A stretch of DNA of 64,000 nt, taken from NCBI RefSeq assembly GCF_014655715.1, contig NZ_BNBM01000013.1, positions 80,569 to 144,568 on the forward strand, given 5' to 3'. The number at the start of each line of letters is the position of its first letter. The first letter of the stretch is position 1. The notes beneath the pieces are model-generated. The model searched no databases. It saw only the letters and a program-made list of their open reading frames with translations, and had not been told where the DNA came from. A program made the position numbers and the translations under genes. Below are positions 1 through 6,874 of this stretch, one piece after another. The DNA is from Streptomyces lanatus (GTDB lineage Bacteria; Actinomycetota; Actinomycetes; Streptomycetales; Streptomycetaceae).

Positions 1-4
1 CCGT

Positions 5-1021
5 TCAGTCGGCGGTGTCATCCGCGAGGAACGCGTACGCGGTGGCGATGAAGGCGTCGCGGGCGCGGAAGCGGCGGGTGCACAGGGCGGCCAGGGCCGT
101 GCCGGTGTCGGGCCGGAAGCCCAGGAAGGCCTGCTGGCCGAGGGTGGCGCCGCTGTGGAAGTACATCGGTCCGCCGCTCGTGGGATGCCGGAACCACGCC
201 GTCGTGTGAACGTGCCGGTGCCCGAGCCCCCGCCGCAGCACGGGCGTGCGCACCGACCGCAGTGCCCCGCCCAGCGGGGAGCCGGCCGGGTCGAGGTGGG
301 CCTCCAGGAACGTGAGCAGATCGTGCGGGGTGGCGCGGACGGCGCCCGCCGCGGCGAAGCCTCCGGCGTCGAAGGCGAGCGTGGGTGTGCGCCCGTCCTT
401 GCCGTGTCCGACGGCGTCCGTCTTCGGGTCCTCCGCCCGCAGGGCGGTTCCGGTCAGGCCGAGCGGACGCAGTACGTGTGCGCCGAGCAGTTCCTCCCAG
501 GCCGTGCCGGACACGGCGGCGAGCGCGTGGCCGAGCACGGCGACGCCGAAGTTGGAGTACTGCCACCGGGTGCCTGGCCGGTGCCTCGGGCGGTGGCGCA
601 GGAAGGCGCCGGTCACCCGTTCGGCGTCGTAGCGCCCGTAGGGGTTGGTCCGCCAGGCGGGCAGGGCGCGCGGATAGAAGCCGGGGGGCAGGGTCGGCAG
701 TCCCGCCGTGTGGGTGACGAGGTGGGCAAGCGTCACCGGGGTCCTGTCGGTCCGGCGGCCCGGGTCCAGACAGGCGGCGGCCGGTTCGCCCCCGGTCAGC
801 AGGCCGCGCTGGATGAGCTGGGCCAGCAGCAGTGCGGTGAACGTCTTCGAGGCCGAGCCGATCTCGTAGCGCAGGTCCTGCCGGTCGACCCGCGGGGGCG
901 GGGCGGTGCCGCCGCAGTGCAGGGTGCGGTGCCCGGACCGGGAGACGGCGAAGACGACGTCGGGGGCGTCTACGGCGGCCACGGCACTCGCCAGCCGTTC
1001 CCGCACGGTGTCGTCGGTCAT
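5..1021 (-). CDS. serine beta-lactamase-fold hydrolase (class C / D-alanyl peptidase-like)
   Basis: This 338-aa protein belongs to the serine hydrolase superfamily that includes class C beta-lactamases, D-aminopeptidases and esterases. The nucleophile motif S-A-S-K lies at residues 56-59, a YSN motif follows in the middle, and HSGA near the C-terminus fits the third (HxG) motif. I see no signal peptide, so a cytoplasmic role is likely, unlike resistance beta-lactamases. The ATG was chosen because it overlaps the stop of the preceding gene as ATGA, although the frame stays open further upstream. It is the last gene of a coupled operon with two paralogous unknown proteins and a small peptide, so it may act as a peptidase or amidase on that pathway's product; this is inference. 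Substrate cannot be predicted. Confidence 0.85.
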   Translation of the reverse strand: MTDDTVRERLASAVAAVDAPDVVFAVSRSGHRTLHCGGTAPPPRVDRQDLRYEIGSASKTFTALLLAQLIQRGLLTGGEPAAACLDPGRRTDRTPVTLAHLVTHTAGLPTLPPGFYPRALPAWRTNPYGRYDAERVTGAFLRHRPRHRPGTRWQYSNFGVAVLGHALAAVSGTAWEELLGAHVLRPLGLTGTALRAEDPKTDAVGHGKDGRTPTLAFDAGGFAAAGAVRATPHDLLTFLEAHLDPAGSPLGGALRSVRTPVLRRGLGHRHVHTTAWFRHPTSGGPMYFHSGATLGQQAFLGFRPDTGTALAALCTRRFRARDAFIATAYAFLADDTAD

Positions 1022-1938
1022 GGGGCCGCGTGGGTGAGTTCGCTGAGGGCGCGGGACGTGGCCAGTACGGATGCGAACGCGGCGACCAGCGTGGGGTGGT
1101 AGATCATGTCGAACACCTCGTCCGGCTCGCCCTCCGGCATTCCCCGTACGGCGGGCATCGCCCCGTCGGCCTGCTGTGCGGCGGCGAAGCCCTCCCAGGC
1201 GCGTTCGTCCAGGGTGGGGCGCGGCAGACAGGCGTCGATGACGAGGAGTTCGCCGAGGAGGTCCCAGCGCTTCAGGTCGAGCCAGTCGTCGATCCACACC
1301 GGCAGCCAGGTGGCGAGGTAGTCGGCGATGTCCGGCGGCAGGGCCTCGGGGTGCTCTCCCCAGTCGGTGAGGTGGAACACCGTGTGCGTCACGTCGTAGG
1401 CGATGTGCCCGCCGACCGTCCAGGGTTCGGGCCTGCGGGCCAGCCAGGTCGGCGCGACCAGGGCCGCCTCGGGCGGGCGGGGCGTGAGGCCGAAGCGGCG
1501 CTGGAACGCGGCAAGGCCGAGGCGTCGGGTCGGGTCCAGTTCGAGGGCCGACCAGCTTTCGAGCCGGTGGTAGAGGACGGTGGCGCGCTCCACCTCGGGC
1601 TCGCTGTAGCCGAGTTCCTTGTACGGCAGGTACACCTCGAAGGGGATGGGCGACATCGGCTCGATGCGCTGCCCGCGCACCAGCATGCGACCGCCGTCCA
1701 GGGTGTGCCGCCAGGTGTGGTCGAGGAGCTTGCGGGCGAGCTCGGCCTGCCGGGATCCGGCGACGCCCTCGCGGAACAGCACGCGGCAGATCAGGGCGAG
1801 TTCGCCGACCGGTTTGAAGCGCTCGAGGAAGCCCACTTCCGGATCGACGTCGGTCTCCAGGCGGAAGCCGTCGCGGTGGGCCCACAGCCACTCCAGGGCG
1901 CGGACGCCGACGGTGTGCATGAGACGGGTGTCGGTCAT
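1018..1938 (-). CDS. unknown protein, paralogue of the adjacent 316-aa gene (DUF6895-like)
   Basis: A 306-aa soluble protein of unknown function. It aligns along its length with the next gene upstream: both carry a His-containing core, here THTVFHLTDWG, and a C-terminal YHPTL-VAAF segment, and both are rich in Trp, Leu and Ala, suggesting an all-helical fold. From memory such proteins are called DUF6895 in actinobacteria; I could not verify this. The conserved His-xxx-His and Asp could bind metal or act in catalysis. The ATG overlaps the upstream stop (ATGA) and its own stop overlaps the hydrolase start, so the three genes are translationally coupled. Two diverged copies kept side by side suggest a heterodimer or two successive steps. 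Confidence 0.7.
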   Translation of the reverse strand: MTDTRLMHTVGVRALEWLWAHRDGFRLETDVDPEVGFLERFKPVGELALICRVLFREGVAGSRQAELARKLLDHTWRHTLDGGRMLVRGQRIEPMSPIPFEVYLPYKELGYSEPEVERATVLYHRLESWSALELDPTRRLGLAAFQRRFGLTPRPPEAALVAPTWLARRPEPWTVGGHIAYDVTHTVFHLTDWGEHPEALPPDIADYLATWLPVWIDDWLDLKRWDLLGELLVIDACLPRPTLDERAWEGFAAAQQADGAMPAVRGMPEGEPDEVFDMIYHPTLVAAFASVLATSRALSELTHAAP

Positions 1939-2885
1939 CCGGGCACTCCTTGGGGGCGGGCCGCCTCGGTGTCGTCGTCGGTCACGCCGGTGAGGCGTTT
2001 GAGGGTCTGTGCCGCGGCGAAGGCGGCCATCAGGGTGGAGTGGTAGCAGTACAGGAAGTCCGGCTCCACCGGGGCGTCCTCCTGGGGCAGCGCGCCGGAG
2101 TCGTGCTGCGCCCCCGCGATGCGGGCCCAGGGGCCCTGGAAGGTCGCGAGGTCCGGCGGCGTGGGCAGGCTCGCGGCCACGACCAGCAGTTCGCAGCCGA
2201 GGTCCAGCATCCCGGCGTCCAGGCAGGTGTCGAGCCAGGACGGCAGCCAGTGCGCCAGATAGGCGGCCACGTCGGTGGGGACGCCTTCGGGTGCGCGTCC
2301 CCAGTCGGTGAGGTGGAAGACGACGTGGGTGAGCGCGTACCCGGAGGAGCGCTCGAACGTCCACGGTTCCGGCAGCCCGCCCAGCCAGGTGCGCCGCAGC
2401 ACCTGCGCCGACTCGTCCGGCCGGTGGATGCCGCTGCGCCGCTCGGCCTTGAGCACGCCGAGGCGGCGGGTGGGTTCCTGTTCGGTGAGCCGCCAGCCGC
2501 GGGTGCGGGCCGTCAGGGCGGCGGCGGCCTCGTACCCGGGATGGCGCAGTCCGGCGGCGGCGAAGACGGAGTAGACCTCCAGGGGGTACGTCGCGAACGG
2601 CTCCAACCCCTGGAGGCGGACGAAGAGTTCGCCCCGCCCGGTCTGCTGCCAGGCGAACCGCAGCAGGTCGGAGGCGTGGTCGTGCAGCGGGTCCGACGGC
2701 GCCAGGTGGGTCCGTACGCTCTGGCAGGTCTGGGCGAGTTCGCCGAGCGGCTTCCAGGTGGCGTCCACCTGGCCGTCGGCGGTGAACGCCTCCTCGTCCA
2801 GGGCGAAGTCGGCGCGGTGCGCGGACAGCCAGGCGAACGCGGCCGCGCCCACGTCACGGATCTCCTTGACGCCCATGGCCGTCAT
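1935..2885 (-). CDS. unknown protein, paralogue of the adjacent 306-aa gene (DUF6895-like)
   Basis: A 316-aa soluble protein and the first of a tandem paralogous pair. It shares THVVFHLTDWG, a PEPW segment just before it, and YHSTLMAAF near the C-terminus with its neighbour, while the N-terminal parts differ more. No membrane segment or signal peptide is visible. The start at 2885 overlaps the upstream gene's stop as ATGA. Codon use matches the neighbours. Function is unknown; the name DUF6895 is from memory and unverified. Its place between a 236-aa unknown protein and a serine hydrolase in one coupled operon led by a 61-aa peptide argues for a dedicated pathway rather than housekeeping. Confidence 0.7.
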   Translation of the reverse strand: MTAMGVKEIRDVGAAAFAWLSAHRADFALDEEAFTADGQVDATWKPLGELAQTCQSVRTHLAPSDPLHDHASDLLRFAWQQTGRGELFVRLQGLEPFATYPLEVYSVFAAAGLRHPGYEAAAALTARTRGWRLTEQEPTRRLGVLKAERRSGIHRPDESAQVLRRTWLGGLPEPWTFERSSGYALTHVVFHLTDWGRAPEGVPTDVAAYLAHWLPSWLDTCLDAGMLDLGCELLVVAASLPTPPDLATFQGPWARIAGAQHDSGALPQEDAPVEPDFLYCYHSTLMAAFAAAQTLKRLTGVTDDDTEAARPQGVPG

Positions 2886-3592
2886 ACGAGCGCTCCGGCG
2901 GCCCGCACGACCCGCGCCGCCTGGACCTGGAGGGCCACCCGGGGGTCGGTTCCGCCCATCAACTCCACGAAGTCCAGGCCCGTTTCGAGGCCGAGGGTGT
3001 CCGGCACCCCGTCGAGCAGGGTGAGCCAGCGTCCGGCTCCCGCCGCCTGCTGCCAGTCCCTGCGGCGGACCGCGCGTACGAAGCCCCGGGCCACGTCGAC
3101 CGGGCGGCGCCGGGCCGCGAGGGCCACGGCACAGTCCTCGCCGGGCAGCGCGAGGGGCGTCAGGACGGCGAGTTGGTGGGTCAGTGTCTGCCAGGGCGCG
3201 TCGTCGAGCCAGCCGGCGTCGGGTTCGGGGTCCGCCGCCATGCCGGGCGGGCCGTTCAGGGGGGTGTCGAGCCGCAGCAGGGTGCGGCGCATGGCCCAGT
3301 GGCTCCACCTGACGGTGGGGGCCGCGTCGGGCCGTAGTGGGAAGGCCTCCACCGTCCTGCGGAAGACGGCAAGTACCTCCGGGGCGGGCGGAGTCGGGAA
3401 GAGGACGTGCGGAAGCAGGAGGTCCGCTCCCAACACCCGTACGGCCGCGAGGGCGAGGCCGCCCTCGATGTCGTCCGCCGCCATCGTGCCGGACATGCGC
3501 ACGTGGTCTCCGCCCCGAAGGGCGGAGACCACGTCGGATGCGATGTCCTGCACAGCGCCCTGCAAGAGGGCCGAAGTGCCTGACTGCTCCAT
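2882..3592 (-). CDS. unknown 236-aa protein of a coupled peptide operon
   Basis: I do not recognise this family. The protein is 236 aa, mostly helical by composition, without signal peptide, membrane segment or known catalytic motif. The N-terminal third contains a Gly-Asp-His stretch and an Asp-Asp-Ile-Glu acidic patch; the C-terminal half has an Arg-rich segment and several Trp residues. The ATG follows a good ribosome binding site (GGGAG, seven bases before the start), and its stop overlaps the next start as ATGA. It lies 22 bases after the stop of the 61-aa peptide gene, so both are almost certainly on one transcript. A role as partner or recognition protein for that peptide is possible but only inferred. 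Confidence 0.7.
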   Translation of the reverse strand: MEQSGTSALLQGAVQDIASDVVSALRGGDHVRMSGTMAADDIEGGLALAAVRVLGADLLLPHVLFPTPPAPEVLAVFRRTVEAFPLRPDAAPTVRWSHWAMRRTLLRLDTPLNGPPGMAADPEPDAGWLDDAPWQTLTHQLAVLTPLALPGEDCAVALAARRRPVDVARGFVRAVRRRDWQQAAGAGRWLTLLDGVPDTLGLETGLDFVELMGGTDPRVALQVQAARVVRAAGALV

Positions 3593-3614
3593 TCAGTCGC
3601 TCCCGTCGGTCCGC

Positions 3615-3800
3615 TCAGCCCTTCTTCGGGCGAGGGGTCGGCGGGGACAGCAGCAGCTTGGTGTCCGCGGAGAGCAGCGCCAGGGCGGCGCACTCGCGGC
3701 TGTCACGGAAGACGCCGTCGGGTTCTACGGGGTCGAGTGCCATCTCGAGGTCGGTCCGCACACTGGTCGTGTCGTGGATCGCCTTGTCAATGGAAGGCAT
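3615..3800 (-). CDS. 61-aa small peptide, possible RiPP precursor or operon leader peptide
   Basis: This ORF starts at an ATG preceded by AGAGGAG with eight bases of spacing, the strongest ribosome binding site in the operon, and ends 22 bases before the next gene. An in-frame ATG further upstream would lengthen it, but it has no such site. The peptide has an acidic leader-like N-terminal half (MPSIDKAIHD...), a single Cys at residue 37, a hydrophobic stretch around residues 39-51, and a Pro/Lys-rich tail ending PPTPRPKKG. Short length, first place in the operon, and charge asymmetry fit a precursor peptide. It lacks the Ser/Thr/Cys-dense core of lanthipeptides or thiopeptides, and no known RiPP enzyme is nearby, so it could equally be a small structural or regulatory subunit. 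Confidence 0.6.
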   Translation of the reverse strand: MPSIDKAIHDTTSVRTDLEMALDPVEPDGVFRDSRECAALALLSADTKLLLSPPTPRPKKG

Positions 3801-4309
3801 ATCACCATCTCCTCTGGGGTCAGCCATAGCCTCCACAACCAGAGCACCACACAGTCACAAAGCGCGCATCTTTTCGCACAGGGCGCGATAGGTCACTTGT
3901 TCAACATTCCGGGCGGCCGCAGCCCGGGGCCCCAACGGAGCCCCGTCCAGGGGGACGAGGCGGCCGCCGTCCGGGAAATTGCAATCGAGGTCGACCGAAA
4001 GAGCGTCAGGATCTATGCGCGTGGCGTTTGGATTCCCTTTCCCGACGCTGGGTAGAGATCGGCCCAACTATGCCCTGCGGCACGGGAATCGACTTTTCGC
4101 CACGCCCAAGTACATGGCCTGATCAGGCCGGTTGGTAGAAGGGGGGCCCGTCGACGGCCTTGTCGGCTTATCAACGCGTGTTGATTCCTCGGTAACCTCA
4201 AAAAAAGCTCAGGGATACCCGAGTGAGCCTGTAATGGCGGTGGCAGGATCGCTAATCTCCAATTCGAAGGTGGAGCCGGTCGCCTGCTGTCATCGGACGA
4301 GAGGTGCGC
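3801..4309. other. divergent intergenic region, 509 bp
   Basis: This gap separates the minus-strand peptide operon from the plus-strand LAL regulator and must hold both promoters. I see an interrupted inverted repeat at 4170-4185 (ATCAAC-GCGT-GTTGAT), a plausible operator for a dimeric regulator, and a GC-rich hairpin-prone stretch around 3910-3980. A 70-codon minus-strand frame at 3855-4067 has weak codon bias and no clear ribosome site and is not called. Confidence 0.4.
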
Positions 4310-6871
4310 ATGCGGAACCCCGCTCAACTCGTCGGCCGGCAGGCCGTGCTCGACACCCTCGACGTACTCGTGCACCGCCTCGAGGACGGTGTCTCCGACA
4401 TCGCTGTCATCACCGGCCCGGTGGGCTCCGGCCGCAGCGCCGTCCTCGAATGGACCGTCGAGCGGGCCAGGGCCGCCGGTTTCGCGGTCGGGGTCGCCCG
4501 CTGCTCGCCGCGCGAGTCCCGGATCCCCTACGGCACCATCACCCAGCTGCTGGGCACGTTGTGCCGCCCGTCGCGGATCGGCGCCCTCGCGTCCGGCATC
4601 GGCCCCACGAGCCGGCCCACGGACACCGTCGCCCGTATGTGCGACACGCTGCTGGCGCTGTCGGCCGGCAGACCCGTGCTGCTGGCCGTCGACGACCTGC
4701 ATCTCGCCGACCCCGACTCACTGCGCCGGCTCGTCGGCCTCGCCCACCGCGCCCTACAGGGCGCCGTCCTCGCCGTCTCCACCTCCCCCGTGCCCGTCCG
4801 TCAGGTCTTCGACGCGGCCGCGGCCGTCGCGGAGCACTCCTATCCGGCGCGCACCCTGACCCTCGATCCGCTCACCACCGCCGAGGCACGCGACCTGGTC
4901 GAAGCCCGGGTGGGCCACCCGGTGGAGCGGACCGTGCTCACCGTGGCCGGCATCGCAGGCTGGTCCCCCGCGGTCCTGCACGCCGTGGCCGACCGGATCA
5001 CCGCGCTGGGCCGCCCCCTGGACACCGACGCCGTGCCGCAGCTCGTCGCCGCCGCCCGTACCGCGTGGTCCACCCGCGCCCTGACGACCGTGCAGGGCTT
5101 GCCGAAGAGTGCCCTGGCCCTGCTGCGCGCCACGGCCGTCGGCGGCCACCCCTCGGAGCCGACCCGGCTGGCGGCCCTGGCCGGCCTCGACGACGTCGCC
5201 TTCGCCGACGCCGTGGACATGCTGCGGGCCTGCGGGCTGCTCACCGACACCGACTTACCCCGGCTGCGTCATCCCTGGTTCGCCGATGACGTCCTGGCGG
5301 GCATGACCGGGCCCGAGCGTGACCGTCTGCTCCGCCGCGCGGCGGCACCGCACGGCGAGGAGGGCACCCGCGGCGACACCGCCGCCGAGCCGCACGGTGA
5401 CGTCCCCTGCCTCGTCCACCCCTGGACCACGTCCGGTTCCGCCTGCTCCGTACGCCCGCGGCAGGCAGCGGACACCGACACGGCATCCCTGCGGAACGCG
5501 CTGTGCGAGCCGGGGACCGAGACCGAGCGGGCCCGGCGGCTGATCCGTCTCGCCGCCGCCGAGGCCGTCACCGCCCCGCAGGCCGCCGACGGCAGGCTGC
5601 GCCAGGTGATGCTGCGCCACCTCACCCGCGAGACATGGCCTCATGTGCTGTACGCCGCGGATCTGCTGCTCAGCCGCGGCGACGCGGAGACGGCCCGCTG
5701 GGCGATCGCCGACGCGCATCAGCGGGCGCTCACCACGATCCCCGACGACGAGCTGCGTCCGCTGCGCGCCCTCGGCAGGCTCGCCCACAAGGAGAAGGGC
5801 GGCCTGCCGCTCGTCGCGCCGCCGCCCGCGCACTCCGACCGCCCCGGTCACCCCGCCCAGTCCGCCGTACTGGCCTGGACCCTCGCCACCCGGGGCGACG
5901 ACCGGCCCCGGGCCCTCGAACTCGCCCGCGCGGCGCTCGACGAGCCCGCGGCCGTGCCTTTCATGTGCCGTATCGCCGCGGCCCGGGCCCTGCTGTGCGC
6001 GGACGATGTCCCCGCCGCGCTCGGCCGACTGGCCGCCGTCGCCGCGGACGCCCGGCGCGACAACGCTGTCGCGGCGGCGGCCCAGGCTTTGCTGAGCCTC
6101 GCCGAGGCGGAGGTCCGGCTCGGCCGCGGCGAGGAGGCGCTGCGCGAACTGACCGCCGCCACCCGGGCCCTCCCGCTCGCTTCGTGGCACGGCCTCCTCG
6201 CGCCCCGGCTCGCGGCCGCCGAGATCCTCGCGCTGATCCGCTGCGACCGCCTGGAGGAGGCCCGGCGCGCCTCGGCGGAGGCGGCCGGGACCCGGCCCGA
6301 GGGCCACAGCGTCACCGCGGCCTTCCTGTTGTACGCCCGCGCCGAACTCGCCCTCATCGACGGGGACGCCGCCCGGGCCCTGCTGTTTCTTGAGGAGTGC
6401 GGGCGTGTGCTGCGGGCCAAGCGCTGGCGCAACCCCATGCTCCTTCCGTGGCGCGGCGTCGCGGCCGTCGCCCACCATCTGCTCGGCGCCCCCGCCACCG
6501 CGGACGACCTGCTCGCCAAGGAGCTGGGTGTCGCCGAACGCTGGGGGACGGTGGGTGCCTTCACGGAGCTGCGCGCCGGCACCCTTGCGGCACTGGCCCG
6601 AAACGGCGTCGAGATCCCGTGGACCGCAGGCCCCGGCCGCCTCCCGACCGCCGCCGAGGAATCCGGCCCCGAACCGGACCCGCTGACCCCGTCCGAGTGC
6701 GAGGTGACCGCCCTGGTGGTCGATGGTCTGGCCAACCGTGAGATAGCCCGCCGGCTCGGCCTGGCCACCCGTACCGTCGAGCTGCGGCTCACGCACGTCT
6801 ACCGCAAGCTCGGCGTCAAGGGGCGCGCCGCCCTTGTCGCCCGGCTGCGCAGCGGGCGGGAGGACGGCTGA
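4310..6871 (+). CDS. LAL-family (large ATP-binding LuxR) transcriptional regulator
   Basis: An 853-aa regulator with an N-terminal AAA/NACHT-like ATPase domain, a long helical middle, and a C-terminal LuxR helix-turn-helix in the last ~60 residues (LTPSECEVTALVVDG..., NREIARRLGLATRTVE, VYRKLGV). LAL proteins commonly activate secondary-metabolite genes. The Walker A-like motif is GPVGSGRS at residues 36-43, with Arg-42 where the invariant Lys belongs; Walker B (LLAVDDLHLAD) is normal. ATP binding may thus be weakened. ATG 4310 was preferred because GAGAGG lies five bases upstream; a GTG at 4304 is possible. It lies three bases before the next LAL gene, so the two form one operon. The target genes are unknown. 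Confidence 0.88.
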   Translation: MRNPAQLVGRQAVLDTLDVLVHRLEDGVSDIAVITGPVGSGRSAVLEWTVERARAAGFAVGVARCSPRESRIPYGTITQLLGTLCRPSRIGALASGIGPTSRPTDTVARMCDTLLALSAGRPVLLAVDDLHLADPDSLRRLVGLAHRALQGAVLAVSTSPVPVRQVFDAAAAVAEHSYPARTLTLDPLTTAEARDLVEARVGHPVERTVLTVAGIAGWSPAVLHAVADRITALGRPLDTDAVPQLVAAARTAWSTRALTTVQGLPKSALALLRATAVGGHPSEPTRLAALAGLDDVAFADAVDMLRACGLLTDTDLPRLRHPWFADDVLAGMTGPERDRLLRRAAAPHGEEGTRGDTAAEPHGDVPCLVHPWTTSGSACSVRPRQAADTDTASLRNALCEPGTETERARRLIRLAAAEAVTAPQAADGRLRQVMLRHLTRETWPHVLYAADLLLSRGDAETARWAIADAHQRALTTIPDDELRPLRALGRLAHKEKGGLPLVAPPPAHSDRPGHPAQSAVLAWTLATRGDDRPRALELARAALDEPAAVPFMCRIAAARALLCADDVPAALGRLAAVAADARRDNAVAAAAQALLSLAEAEVRLGRGEEALRELTAATRALPLASWHGLLAPRLAAAEILALIRCDRLEEARRASAEAAGTRPEGHSVTAAFLLYARAELALIDGDAARALLFLEECGRVLRAKRWRNPMLLPWRGVAAVAHHLLGAPATADDLLAKELGVAERWGTVGAFTELRAGTLAALARNGVEIPWTAGPGRLPTAAEESGPEPDPLTPSECEVTALVVDGLANREIARRLGLATRTVELRLTHVYRKLGVKGRAALVARLRSGREDG

Positions 6872-6874
6872 TCC

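Noticed and set aside
3855..4067. A 70-codon minus-strand ORF upstream of the 61-aa peptide
   Set aside because: Third-position GC bias is weak, no good ribosome site precedes it, and no motif is recognisable. It could be a gene remnant.
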